Source of the DNA: Theodoxus fluviatilis
Taxonomy: Eukaryota; Mollusca; Gastropoda; Cycloneritida; Neritidae
Length of the DNA stretch: 64,000 bases
Reading direction: 5' to 3'
NCBI GenBank assembly: GCA_034096865.1
Contig: JAWQFJ010015172.1
Coordinates: 70,683 to 134,682 of the forward strand
In this document: positions 1 to 12,376 of the stretch, one piece after another
Numbering within the stretch: the first letter of the stretch is position 1
How the letters are laid out: each line of letters begins with the position of its first letter
The notes under the pieces: model-generated
Told to the model about the DNA's origin: nothing
The model's database searches: none
Seen by the model: the letters and a program-made list of their open reading frames with translations, nothing else
Made by a program: the position numbers and the translations under genes

Positions 1-717
1 TCATTCGTGACGGTGCGTAAATAGAAACAGCAAACATCAAGGGGAGCAACTGCGTACACCCTTTTCTTTATTTACCACCAGGGGACTTGCATCTCCACTG
101 TTCCAGCAATCTGTGTCCGGACAAGTAGCCCACGGGTCATTGGGCAGGCATGGCAAAAGGACTGGGGTGGGGGTGGAGGGTGAGGGTGGAAAAGGGTTGG
201 AGTAGAGGGGCAGGGGGATAAGGGAGTTGAAGAGGGGGGAGGGGGCTGCGGGGCACGTAGGGGGAGGGGCTGGGAAAGGGGCGGGTTAGTTCCAACGAGC
301 TGAGACACCCCACCTGCTCGCCTTCCTCTTCCTGTGTCTGTCATCAGTCTCAGCCGAAGGAAGTACCTGGGAAAGCTAGCAAAGGCAAGAAAGAAGGGGG
401 AGTAGGGGTGGGGTTAAGGGGCGTTTGAGAGTGAGGCTGGGAGTTGGAGAGGAAGAACAGAAGAAAGGAGTGAGTGAGGGGAGAAAATGCAGGGCTCCAG
501 AGGTAAATTGGGGACGGAGTCAGAGGAGAACTAGAGGTCCAGACTGGGGCTAGCGTTGCACTCGACACGTTGTAGGTCTCGTCTAGATTGCATGTGCTTG
601 TGAGTGAGTGAGTGAGTGACTGAATGTGTGAGTGAAAGAAAGTGATGGAAAGAATGTAAAGATGAATGAATGAGCGTGAGTGAGTATGTGTGTGTTCGTG
701 TTTGTGTGGGTGTGCAT

Positions 718-836
718 GAGAGAGAGAGAGAGAGAAACAGACAGACAGAGACAGAGAGAGAGACAGAGAGAGAGAGACAGAGAGAGAGACAGAAAGAGAG
801 AGAGAGAGAGGCAGGCAGGCAGGCATGCAGACTGAC

Positions 837-888
<52 letters not shown>
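718..888. repeat. GA-rich microsatellite with GACA and GGCA blocks
   Basis: A nearly pure GA tract is interrupted by GACA units and a short GGCA run near 811-824. It is preceded by a GAGT run at 601-618. Predicted frames here are Ser-Leu or Arg-Glu repeats and are not genes. Confidence 0.95.
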
Positions 889-935
889 GAGATAGATGAA
901 AGAAAGAAAGCAAGAAAAAGAATCAAGACTGTCTA

Positions 936-1740
936 ACAATTTCCGGGATCTCGAAAACAAGTTTCAACCAAATTACTAGAGACACTCCAGCATCGATTTT
1001 CGAGGCAAGGCGCTTCAAAAAGCTTGCCGTCTTTCCGCCGCCTGGTAGACGCCATTTTGGTCTTCAGGCCTGGGGCGGACGTTCAGACGGCGCGTCGATC
1101 ATGAGCCGGAGTCCGCGTTGTTGCTGCTGTGTTTCAAGTTCCGGCTTACCTGTCCGGGCTCTGCCCGGTGTTTGTTCGTGGAGTTTGGGCTGCCTCCGAC
1201 GGAAACGTCCGTGGCAGGGCCGTGGCACATTCTTAGCGGACTTCGGACTTAGACTGGAAGCTTGGTTGCATAAGCCTAATGAGAAGGGATTCGGTCACGG
1301 AAAAATAGTCCGCAAACCGGATTACGAGCTTTGCTCGATGCGGCGTGTGTTTCCGGTGGTCGAGTCTGTTGTTGGGAGGCATCATGGTCTGAATTATCTT
1401 TGTACTTCCTCGCAAGGTTGGTGTGCAGAAGTCAATGGTTGCAAGTGACTTTGAGATCGAATTCTTCGTCGCGGCCACCAGCTCTCTCATAACTTCTATA
1501 GCTTCCTGCTCCTAGTGCGTATATGTCACACAGGCAAACGTACACACAGGGTAAGATTGTATTTGTGTCCCAGCTGCACACGGTAAACAGGACGCCTGTA
1601 ATGTCTAGCCCGAAGTACGACAGTGCAGCTGCAGATCACACGATGCCGCTTGGTAGGCGGGTGCGAACTAGTTTCGTTTACCCAGACTCGTTCTATGACT
1701 GTATTGTGTAGATAATCTTCATCCTGCTTCGTTTTCCTTA
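936..1740. other. CpG-containing unique stretch, no recognised gene
   Basis: About 800 bases of ordinary complexity with many CpG dinucleotides between 950 and 1340. A 115-codon plus-strand frame (1101-1448) and an 85-codon minus-strand frame overlap. Neither shows a recognisable domain, and a promoter or first exon is possible but unsupported. The arms differ here: T/A substitutions at 941 and 962, and an extra A after 967 in the right arm. Confidence 0.5.
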
Positions 1741-3016
1741 TCACTCTCTTGCGACGAACGTTTTCAAAGTGAGTGTGGTTTTATTGGCGACGTTTTTGTC
1801 GTACGATCTGATTACGTAGCACGTTTGGTGCTCGTTCACCTTGGGCTTCATTGTTTTTGCTGCGCTGGCATGCTGGGTTACCATAACGTTTTTTTTATAA
1901 CTACACCTCATCGAGGTGAGGCAATTTCTACAGGCAGCTCTACCTCTTGACAGCTGGATGGGGATCGTGACCAGAACCCCTTTCCGTCTCCATTTCAAGC
2001 CATGCTCGATCGTCGCTTTGACGCAGGGGTGGGAAGCGTTGCTTTGTTTTAGTACCACCCTCCCCGCCTGGACTTCCGTAAGACAGCACCATCTATCATG
2101 CAGGGGGATTGCGTTTCTGGTCCTAATCCATTAGTAGACACCGAGGGACAAAAGGCGCTTCATATCTCTACGTCGGGCGTCAGTAAGTCCTGTGAAATAG
2201 AAGAACGGCGTTGAACGCGATACCCAACCGAAAATAGACGACGGAGCCACCTCCATCACAGGTGGTGTGCAGACCACGACGGAAGGAGTGTGGGTGGGTG
2301 TGAGGCGTGGGGGGTGGGGTGGAATTGGAGGGAGAGGGGAGGGGGGGGGTTGTTTTGAGATGCGTGCATGCTTGATCTGTGGCTTGCATAGCGTGCGTAC
2401 GCTGCATAAAACACAGGGACGCCCCACCACGAGCATACTTCCTTCATCGTTGGCTGAGCCCTCCCTCTCACAGGTTCTCCATCCCATCCACCGTCTGTTT
2501 CCCCTCCATGCAACCGAACATCTTCACCCCCAACCCCCCTCCTCCTCCCCCCCCCCTCCCCAGCAACCGTCACCACACTGCAACTGTCCTGTGGCTTGTC
2601 TTTGCTACTGGTCCAGAAATGGCACCATGCCGTCTTCTCTTCATATTTTTGTGATATCAGAAGGTGTTGTAGAATTGAAGTCGACGACTACTTCCATTCC
2701 GGAGAAGTCTTCTCTTTGAGTCGAAGTTTTTTGAAACGAACAAGCAAACAACTGAATGAACGAACGAATGAACAAACGTACAAACAAACGAGCATGTTCA
2801 TGTCGGATACTCAAATGTCAGCCAGAAAAAAGGAGACAGGTTTCGTCTTCACGTCCCTCATCATGCGAGGTTTAGATTTTCATTTTAAGAAAAGGCATGC
2901 ACAGATTACTATCTGCTAAAGTGATTTCATCAGAGTGAATCGACTGTGTGTCATGTGCTGTGCTGTAACATTTCTCATATTATGTAAGGGGAGGATGAAC
3001 GCAAGCGCATGCACGA
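1741..3016. other. Gene-free stretch with a G/C homopolymer-rich patch
   Basis: No domain-bearing frame was found. Between 2290 and 2360 the plus strand is G-rich, and at 2520-2565 it is C-rich with a run of C. Both patches produce low-complexity Pro/Gly frames. At 2735-2800 there is a degenerate AACAAACGAACG-type tract. Confidence 0.6.
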
Positions 3017-3210
3017 ACACACACACGGACACAAGCACACACACACACACGCGCGCGCGCGCGCGCGCACGCTCACACATACACACAAGCACACACACAT
3101 GCGCGCGCGCGCACACACAAACACACACACATGCGCGCGCGCACACACATACACACACAAGCACACACACATTCTCTCTCTCTCTCTCTCTCTCTCATAC
3201 ACACGCACGG
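3017..3210. repeat. AC / alternating CG / CT compound microsatellite
   Basis: CA repeats alternate with short (GC)n blocks near 3050-3068, 3100-3112 and 3132-3140, and end in (CT)n at 3173-3196. Alternating CG and CA runs can adopt Z-DNA; that is general knowledge, not shown here. Confidence 0.95.
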
Positions 3211-3461
3211 AACGAATGAGGGGCTGTAACGTTTGAGACGGGGTACACGTTTCTCTATCCTCCATTTCCAGTGTTCCAGTGAAGGGATCTATACATTGCC
3301 GAGCACTACGGCATATCCGTTGTTTGTTGTTGCCGTGGTTATTTTTGGTGTGTTTTCCCGCGAGACCGAGAATGTCCCAGGTACAGATGCAAGGCGCACC
3401 TATTTCAGGCGGAAGTATACATTTTTATTTATTTTTTTTTTATTTTTTTTTTAAATATTTT

Positions 3462-3526
3462 TTTTAGGCGCTTTGAGTCTCACTGTGTGGGAGTATTGCG
3501 CGTTATAAGAGTGATCTATTATTATT
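3462..3526 (+). repeat. Possible 3' end of an interspersed repeat with (ATT)n tail
   Basis: A GGCGCTTTGAG...GCGCGTTATAAGAG...ATTATTATTA arrangement ends in a short ATT run, a layout common for 3' ends of short interspersed repeats. Family not identified. It abuts the foldback repeat at 3527. Confidence 0.3.
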
Positions 3527-3648
3527 AGAGAAAAGAAGCAAGGAGACTTTCTTCCAACTTCAGAACTGTATTAGCAAAGTTTTCGGGGTCGAAAGCTAAG
3601 CTAATAAAGTTCTGAAGTTGGACGAAAGTCTCCTTGCTTCTTTTCTCT
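3527..3648. repeat. Foldback (hairpin) repeat, left-arm copy
   Basis: Arms 3527-3575 and 3600-3648 are 49 bases each and complementary at about 47 positions. The loop 3576-3599 holds GTTTTCGGGGTCGAAAGC. There is no coding capacity. The two arm mismatches (near 3552 and 3567) show it is a genuine diverged hairpin and not a perfect read artefact. Confidence 0.85.
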
Positions 3649-3718
3649 ACATCAACGAGTCCAATACTGGCCTCCTTTTTCAAGATTCTTTGTTTGGTCA
3701 ATGATTATCAACACATAT

Positions 3719-3776
3719 GGGACACATGTATATGTGGGACACATGTATATGTGGGACACATGTATATGTGGGACAC
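3719..3776 (+). repeat. 17-base tandem repeat, about three copies
   Basis: The unit GTGGGACACATGTATAT is repeated in tandem and followed by degenerate GGGACAAGC units to about 3810. Confidence 0.85.
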
Positions 3777-3810
3777 TTGAACATGTGGGACAAGCGGGAC
3801 AAGCGGGACA

Positions 3811-5715
3811 TGGGAGACTGTTGCAATGGAGACACCTTGAGGCAGACTGTCTGACACGCACATGAAGTCTCGGCTTCAAGCAGATGGACCACCCACATAA
3901 TTCCTCTGTGGGGGCTGTGGAAGGGATTGCCACTCCTGTGTGGGGTTCTGCTGCCACAGAAGACTCTGCTCTGTGACCCGGCGAGTCCCTTGAGTGTGCT
4001 GGTCCCATTGTCCTTGGGGTCTGCAATGAACTACAGAGCACGGTGAGAGCGCAAACCTCCAACAAGGAAACACCATGTTCTCTTCCTTGGGCTGAAGAAG
4101 TAACAAAGGCAGCGTGTTCTGCTAGCCACGGGCATGACTCGACGAAGTTTATTTCATTTTATTGGCTGAAAGCAAATTCTGAGTGCGAACCGCATGCGCC
4201 CGCGTCATCAATAGTTAGAGGTCATCATTTTCGTGATGCACAGTAAAATCTATCTTAACGTTTCCGATTCCCAAACTACAGAACAGAAAGCATTCTCTGT
4301 ATGGTTGTATTTCCCAAACCACAAAGCAGATAACCTCCAAAATCAAACGGATTTTTCCTTGGGTGAAAAACTGACCTTGCATCAAAGTTTCTCAGAATCC
4401 CTTGTAAACTGTTTGATTAAATTTGCTGAATAACTAATTAACTAATCAACGAATCTCGGGTAAAACATATCCTCCTTAGCGGAGTTAATAATCAAGAAAA
4501 CGAAGGCGTGGGTGGATCCTCTCAGGTGTAGGTTGACGGAAATTCTATCCCAACATCTATGGGTAATTCACTAACGTATGAAGTCACAAACACATACTCA
4601 TGGGTGGATGACACTAATCAACTAAAGACCCTATTTAGTTATATTTCAAATGCAATATTTGTAAAAACTGTTATGTGGCTATTCTAACTGTAATACTTGA
4701 AACAACTGTCGCCAAATAACTGAATGAAACAATATACAAATTTACATTCACGGAGGGACTACTACAGCACAATTTTAAAGCCCGTTTTACCAGTAGCAGT
4801 CGTGCAATTAACATTACGTTGAACCCACTCGTCACAGCCAATGTTGCACAGTGTGATGCCATATCCTGCAGATTCATCAAATGGTTCTGTTCATCACGTG
4901 GTACTCTCAGCCCTAGGTCAAGGTGGCGAGCGGCTCCGGGGTCAGAGGTCAGGAGAAAAGGGTATTCTAGGGCACAGGGCGATTACCCGTCAGGCCCGTG
5001 CACGTCACATGGCAGGCCTATTATTTACCGCCTATCGCTATTCCCATCTGCCGCGGCCTGGCATGGCGGTGTCGGGTTCGCTGCCCGGATCTGGGAGTGC
5101 ATGACTGTGACGCACTTCCGCCACCTATCCTGGCCAGCGAGGTACCCGGATGACAAGCTCGTGGCCCCTCTTGGCAGCATGACCTTTGGTGTGTGAACTT
5201 TGATCCGTAGTTCAGCGCGCTCCCTGAAAGGGACACTGGCAGAAAAAAAATCGTGCATGTGACCTCCCATGTCCGTTCTCCTGTGTGGAAGTTTCCGTTC
5301 CGTATGAAGCTCATCACCCGGTCCTTGCTGCATGGTACCACTCAATTTTTAAACAGTAAGAGAAAAATCAAGGATGCAAGTGGGCTAAAACGACTTATGA
5401 ATCTTCTACTTTGCTTGTGCATATCCACCACTTTCTAACTCTATCTCACATGATTTTTGTACATGGCTGTTGCTGAGATCTGAGTGACTGTAGCAGAAGC
5501 GGGACAGGGAGAGTGGAGTGACTGTGTTGCGCTGTCGTTGCTGTTTACTGCACAGGTACTGCAATACAGACCTCGACTGTTGTAGAGATTCATGAGTCAG
5601 TCCCTTCTCCACTGCACTCCACGTGCTGCTTCGTTTGTTTGGCGCTCTCCGACAATCATCCAGTTGATGGTCGCCCTCTCTTTTCACTTTCGCTTGCAGG
5701 TAATCATGCACGGAG
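3811..5715. other. Gene-free stretch
   Basis: Unique-looking sequence without a recognisable domain or RNA gene. The part around 4880-5200 is richer in CpG. Frames up to 125 codons on both strands look random. Confidence 0.55.
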
Positions 5716-6210
5716 ATGCAGGCATTGCACGTGAAAATGGTCCCCGAAGTGTTGTATTATAAACTGATGAAGCCACTCACATCTGAACTACCGAGACTGA
5801 TACAAGCCCTGGAAATTAGATGCTACCGCAAGATTCTGAACATCTCATATAAAGACCATGTCACGAATGAGGAAGTCAGTAACAGGATCAGGAGAGCAAT
5901 TGGACAGTACCAAGACCTGCTCTCAATCGTGAAAAGCAGAAAGCTGAAGTGGCACGGTCACGTGACAAGAGGCAGTGGGCTGGCCAAGACCATCCTGCAA
6001 GGTACCGTACCAGGTGGGAGAAGGAGAGGCAGGCAGAGAAAGAGGTGGGAAGACAACATCAAAGAGTGGACAGGCTTGACCTTTGCTGACTCACAACGAG
6101 CCACAGAGGATAGAGATCGATGGAGGAAGATTGTCCGAAAGTCATCAGTGGTGCCTCAACAAACCATCTCAGGGATAAGAGACTGAACTGAACTGAACTG
6201 AACTGAAGCT
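5716..6210 (+). pseudogene. 3' fragment of a non-LTR retrotransposon ORF2 (left-arm copy)
   Basis: A 156-codon frame (5716-6186) resembles the extreme C-terminus of endonuclease/reverse-transcriptase polyproteins of non-LTR retrotransposons. The visible marks are IQALEIRCYRKIL, then ISYKDHVTNEEV, then RKLKWHGHVTRG, then a basic GGRRRGRQRKRWEDNIKEW block. The reverse-transcriptase palm and the endonuclease are absent, so the copy is truncated at its 5' side, near 5760 where the similarity seems to begin. The frame runs to a stop at 6184-6186 and directly into five ACTGA units (6182-6206), the kind of short tandem tail that often ends such elements. It is a dead insertion; the clade was not assigned. 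Family assignment is from recalled motifs, not a search. Confidence 0.85.
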
Positions 6211-9200
6211 TTTACGACGACCATTATGTCTCCATTGCTTATAAATTATCAGCGTGTCTTAACCTATGGAGATGCACGGTGTGGTCATTTAACTTCACAA
6301 TGTGTACACATTTCAACCAAATGGAAAATTTGACTGATATATACCGGACTCTCTCACGCACAAAATTTAAAAAGCGCCTCTAATTTTTACGGTGCCCACT
6401 TTCGAAAAAGTGTATCTAAAATCTAGTATTAAAATAAGACAAGTTTGGGAAGGTGAATTGACAACTGTTTCCAGCTTATTGAGGGAGCAATGAAAGAGTC
6501 CAGATGTATTAATCCTCGGTTTCAAATAGCAAGTGAGACATGTGTAACTTCTTGTCTACTAAAAGCCCAGAGAGCGATGAGGATTTTTGCAAGCAATGAG
6601 AAGTTTCAAACAACTTTGCTTTGAAATCAATGATACGCTTTAACACGTAATTAAACATGTGGTGTCCTGAAAAATCTACATTACCTTGGCATTGTACACA
6701 ATTGGTTTGGTTAGGCGCGGCATTGAACCCTCAAAGCCCCATCATAAGTTCAGTGTCTTGCGAGCACCTCCTGGTGCATCTGCAAAGAGATATTGCAATG
6801 GACTCCGACACTCCTCCTATACTTGGCGACCGGCAGTGAACCAGGAAAAACCAGCTCGACGGTCTTGTCACGCAATAAACTCCCCAGGACACGCGATGGG
6901 TGCTGAAATATCCTACAGGTGTTAACAAATAGCCGCATTCACCCGCCTTTCATCTCAACATTCTCATCAACAACTTCCATCGAAGTATTCCTACCCCATT
7001 AAACAAAAAAACTGTCGAGCAGCACAGGCCATGTTCTCAGGCGCACCTGGGGTGGGGTGGGGAGGAAAGGGAGGGGGGGGGGGTAGATGCGTGGGGGTGG
7101 GATGGGGATAGGGGTCGAAGGAGGAGAGAGGGATAGGGCGAAGGGAGATGGCGTGGGGGATCTAAAGCGAGGGGTGGGGTGGGGGTGGGGGAGGAAGACA
7201 GTCACACCAGCAGGAGGTATCTTTAATGTCTCCTCCCGGTGAACGAGAACGAAAGTACACCCTTGTATTTCTTGCTGTCGACGCAATGTGCAAAAGCGCC
7301 ATGGACTGTCGAGGCCGTGACGTGGTGTGGGAGGTAGGCTGAGCAGTTGTCACTGGTTCCTGACCTTGGCCTGTCACGCTGTCATACACCGCGGCCTGCT
7401 TGCAGTCACAGACTGAGCCGCTGCTCTCATTCCGCCATTTTGTGGCAAGCCTCGGTTCTTGAGAGGGCACGTAGCAGCCTGCCCGAGACAAGCAGGAGCG
7501 ATACACAATGGATGATGAGCGGAAGTTCCCGAACAGCCCCCCTCCCCTGCCCCTCCTTGCCCCACCTGTTTTTTCCAAGCAAGTCTCCCAACTGCACCCA
7601 GCCACCTGCCCTCTGTTCATTAATGGTCAGGCCTGGTTCCCTGTTGAGGTGCGTTGACTCATTACGAATGTCATACACATAATTTGGATTGGCCAGTACC
7701 TTGTTGGGGCCAGAGCACATGCCCATTGAACTTGCAATTGAGTGACTTTTGTGAGACGAACTAGTAAAACAATTTTGTACCTGTTGAATACTCACGCCCG
7801 TGTTCCATTGAACCTGCTGTTTAATATTTATTAAAATGCTATTTGGGGTTCTCTTCCCTCCTTCATCATGAACTGTTTTCAGTTCTTCAGTGTCAGTTAT
7901 TCAAACCCTCAAACATATTACTGTATTGATTTGTACACTCTAGCTCCTTTAGAACATTGACCCTAGGTCGTTTCCTCCGATGTCAAATATGAGATATTTA
8001 TACACTATTCACAAGACGAACCATTTTGGTATTAGAAGTCTCTGCACTCCTAGTGGATTTATATAACAAAAAGTGGTTTATTTACACCGGGTCACACCAA
8101 TTTTACAGCAATGAATACAGCGAGTAGATAGAGTGCAAAAACTATTAACCTTCCTGCGCCAGGTACGAAACTAATTACGCTAATTTACGGCGTAGATTAT
8201 AATGCAACGACTATTGTCTAGCTTTACACAATCAGACGTCCTCGCAGAATCCAAATGTTTCGCACAGCTGATAGAGAAACGTTAGATTATGACTGTATTG
8301 ATCGATGGCGCCAATGAAGGAATTAATCAAACGGAAGTCTGTCTTTTGAGGTACACCGGTGACAGTGGAACTGACGATCTGTATGCACCTCGCTTGGTTT
8401 CGAGTCGGGTGGAGGCTGAGCACCGGTGACGAGGCTGCAAAGTTGGAGCCCCCCGCGGAGTTCTCTGCCGCAGGACTTCGTTTGATGGCTGCGCGTGGCG
8501 AAACTAAGCCACGGGGATGTACCCTCAGTTCGGGACGACAGGAAGACGGGACGCTTCATGATAAAAAATTTATCAAAACAAAATGTCTTGGTCCTGAGTC
8601 AGGCTGTGTGGAAACGCAAGTCACCCACCCACAGCAGCGTCAGGTGTTTTGTACACTGTGATGGATATGCATCCATTGGGACGTATGCCCAGTGACAGCC
8701 AGCCAGTCATTCCTGCGAGGCAAGCTCTGGTCTGTTTGGCACAAACACATCATCATTCACACGGACATGAGGTAGAGTTCTCAGGACAAGTGATAGATTC
8801 CTCGATTCAGTACCACCAAGATTAATTCAATAGAAACCAATAGGTCTTGAGTTTGATTCCCACCCGATACTTCCTGACACCTTTTTCGTCTTTTTCTCCC
8901 TTGTGGCCTTGGTAATCTTTGCTGGCAATAGCGGAGAGCTGAACCCCCAAGATCTGTTGTCTGCATCGCAAAATAACATTGTGATTATTTAATTTTATTT
9001 GAGAAGCATGTATACTATTTTAATGTCAACAAGAAGAAAGGAAAAGTTTGCTCCCGCGGCGTAGGTGTAGAAGCCAATGTTGTGCTGAACATTGGGATTG
9101 TGTAAATCTTTTGGACTAACGTTAACAGAAAGCATGAGTTGAATGGTATGAGACAAAATCTGCAGACCTTTGTGAGATAAAAATAAGATGGACTCCACTG

Positions 9201-9559
9201 TTCATGCACGTCGGGGGAGCCGCGTCAGATCCGTAGGAGATAAACTGTCAGCGAGTGCAATAACCAGGGCGAAACGGGATGAAATTGGGTTCAAATATGT
9301 GTCGTAGATCAAACATCCATGCCTTCTGGACTGTGACGAAAATACACGTGCCTGTGAGTCAGAGCTTGCTAAACAAGCAGGTGACATAACAATGCGGATG
9401 TGCGAGGGATTCTACTTTGGAGACACCAATTTAAAGTCGCTGTCAACTTCTTACGTTAGTGAAGCAGTGGACCCATTGCCCGCATGGTCACATTGGTTTT
9501 AGCTACAAACAGGGTCAACACATTGAGTGCATAGACAGAAATGTTCGTGTTTTCATTCG
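6211..9559. other. Gene-free stretch with a G-rich patch and a possible SINE
   Basis: No domain-bearing frame. The plus strand at 7050-7195 is G-rich, with a long G run near 7073-7083, and gives Pro-rich frames on the minus strand. At 8790-8975, GAGTTTGATTCCC resembles an RNA polymerase III B box, and the segment could be a tRNA-derived short interspersed element, but no convincing A box was found. The region 7800-8340 is AT-rich and shows nothing. Confidence 0.5.
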
Positions 9560-9564
9560 TGCAT

Positions 9565-9603
<39 letters not shown>

Positions 9604-9807
9604 AGTGTGTGAGACAGACAGACAGACATACAGACAGACAGACAGACAGACAGACAGGCAGACACAGATACACACAAACAGGAAAACAGACGGGCAGATA
9701 CACAGACAGATACACACAGACAGATACACACAGACAGATACACAGACACACTCACAGAGACAGACACACACACACACACACAGACAGACACACACACACA
9801 CAAACAG

Positions 9808-9838
<31 letters not shown>

Positions 9839-9874
9839 GACACACACACACACACACAGATACAGGCAGGCAAG

Positions 9875-9914
<40 letters not shown>

Positions 9915-9916
9915 CA
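9560..9916. repeat. GT / GACA / CA / GGCA compound microsatellite
   Basis: It runs in the order (GT)n to about 9599, (GACA)n at 9612-9662, mixed CACAGA and CA blocks to 9862, then (GGCA)n at 9865-9914. The right-arm copy differs slightly in length. Confidence 0.95.
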
Positions 9917-10518
9917 TACATATCAACTGAAAATATTGACATCTAAAATAAAACAGTCTTTGGACTGACAGACCTTTTTCTCATCATCGAAGAATGTCGT
10001 ATAGGAACTGAACCCGTAAACAATCCATGAGATTAGGGGCCTTTAAATTTCATAGAGTAAAACTGTTAACTGACGTGTATGCGTGACATGACAACGTACC
10101 CTCACAAACGAAATTATCCCTCCAGGTTTGCTGGAGGTCCTCACAGCTTTATCCTCCCTTTATCTCCCCGGGTGGCCATGTTCTGGCATGGCAGGGAATT
10201 TTTTACGTGTGGGAATCAAAGCCTGAAATCTGCCGGGAGAAAATTGTATCCGGTTTGCGTAAAAATGCGACCTGATATGCTATTTTGAGACGTCAGTAAG
10301 TGCATATATGCTATTTTAGTCGTGCAGCTGCTTCTGAAACAGCATGTAGTAGGTGTGAGGGTTTTGGGTACAGATCTTATCATCTTATGCGCGTTCTAGT
10401 GTAGACAACTGGATTATGTTTTTCCCAGAACGCCCACGGTTTCCCTTCGTTTGCACTCGAGTCGATTTAAACAGATGCGGTTTGGAAACAAACACGAGCA
10501 TCTGTAGGATATTTTGAG
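9917..10518. other. Gene-free stretch between microsatellites
   Basis: Unique sequence with only short frames (longest about 69 codons) and no motif. Confidence 0.55.
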
Positions 10519-10718
10519 AGCACACGCACACAAACACACGAACAGAAACACACACACACACACACGCACACACTCACGCACACGCTCACACCCAGACTCG
10601 ACACACTCACGCGCACACACAAACGCACACACATCGCGAGAGCGCGCGCGCACGCACGCACGCACACGCTTACACACACGCGCACACGCACACGCACACA
10701 CACACCCACCACTCCCAC

Positions 10719-10794
<76 letters not shown>

Positions 10795-10796
10795 TG
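10519..10796. repeat. CA-rich tract followed by a pure (GA)n run
   Basis: CA and CACG repeats with a GCGCGCG core near 10641-10650 lead into an uninterrupted GA run of about 68 bases at 10724-10792. Confidence 0.95.
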
Positions 10797-11519
10797 TCGT
10801 GTATCTATACTTTTCTTCATTACCTTTCATCAGTAGAAGTCACTGCTTTAACTGCAATGGACGTAAAGCGAGTTGTATACGAATTTAGCATTCCTCTCTT
10901 AGATCTCTCATAAGCATTGTTTACTCTGTAAGAGAATGGAGTACAACACTTATTTGCTGCACCAAATCTCTACCCAGTTCTGTGTTTATTTCCTGCTATT
11001 CGCTTCCAGCGTTCTTTAAGCTCATAGGTAGTTACCAACGGTGTTCTTTTGATGTTTCCGCCTACATGCGTCACAGCGGAAGTTACCGTTGAAAGTTGAC
11101 TCCACATGTAAAACAAAACAAAGTATCGGTTTTAATAAAGTTGTTTTGATTACCGGACACCGCATGTAAAATTTCGCCGTAATGGTTTTCTCTCTCAGGG
11201 TTATATTAAACGCACTGAATATAAACAACCCCCCCAAAAAAAACAAAAAACAAAAAAAAAACACACGCACACAAAAAAAACCAACAACAACGACAACACG
11301 TATTTACGGTAACCTGACAGACACTATTTTTTTTGCGGACCCCAAGTTGCAAGTCGTTTCATATCGAAAACAAAAAAAGAACAGAAATTGAAGGTAAACA
11401 AGTTCCGTAGTATTCCATCTTCCCGATGAGCAATATTTAAGTAAGAAAAATAATGTCGTCGAAAGGGAAATTTTGATTTATGTTCAGATGAATCTATTGT
11501 TTGATTTACATTTATTAAA

Positions 11520-11585
11520 ACACACACACACACGCGCGCGCGCGCGCGCGCGCATACATGCACACAAACACACACACGCATATAT

Positions 11586-11633
<48 letters not shown>

Positions 11634-11652
11634 ACACACACACACACACAGT
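11520..11652. repeat. CA / CG compound microsatellite
   Basis: (CA)n, then an alternating CG run at 11533-11553, then CA blocks to 11651. Just outside, 11495-11517 is a cluster of substitutions between the two palindrome arms. Confidence 0.95.
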
Positions 11653-12376
11653 GGCCTGATTAAAAAAAAAATCCGGCCTAGTTGTCGACCCTTTAATTAT
11701 TTTCTGTTCATGCCACCTTAACTACAGCTATATTTGTGTGTGTGTGTGTTAAGCAGCCCTCAATGGTTGAGCTCCAAATATCCACATAATGTAATGTCCC
11801 AGAGCTCAGACTTCAAAGTGATCTGCACCGAGAACGCCCGGCCTTTTAAGTTCTGAATCTTCTCATATTTTCCCCGAAATATCCTCGTGTTTACGATTTT
11901 CCTTATTAGACTTTGTTGACACTTTTTTTGAGGAACTGTCGCATCGATGGTTGGTAAACAATCCCATTTAAAGTTAAGCGGTCAGATCTGTTGGAAAGAA
12001 GTATCCACCCTTTCCGCATGCCTTCCAGTCTATAGAATTCCATGCTTCCTGTTTCGTGTGGTTTTTCCTCGCCTCTGAAGCTGTTCATTCCAAAACAGGA
12101 TAGATTCAAGGCGATGACGAAAGCATTGACGTAAAGGTTCTTTAAACTCAAAGCACTGAAAGGCCCGCAGCTCTGAAAATAGTTAATCTGTAACTCTCGC
12201 GAGTGAAGATGAGCGCAGCATAGGGCGGGAGCCGCTCAATGCCTCCTCATGAGCGAGAATCCCTAGCTACTAGGCTTTCGGGGCCTGCCGCAGTGGTTAA
12301 TCAGGGGCGGCCCCAAGCCGACAAACTGGCCACTTGGGGAAGGGAAGGGTATATGTGTCATTGGAAATATTGTCAG
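11653..12376. other. Gene-free stretch
   Basis: Short frames only. A (GT)n run lies at 11736-11750. The segment next to 12376 would be downstream of the minus-strand retrotransposon relic. Confidence 0.5.

Noticed and set aside
1101..1448. 115-codon plus-strand frame in a CpG-containing stretch
   Set aside because: No recognised domain or splice sites. Reported only as part of an unresolved block.
9456..9968. Cys/Val/Ser-rich and Thr/His/Arg-rich frames of 110-170 codons
   Set aside because: They come from GT, CA, GACA and GGCA microsatellites.
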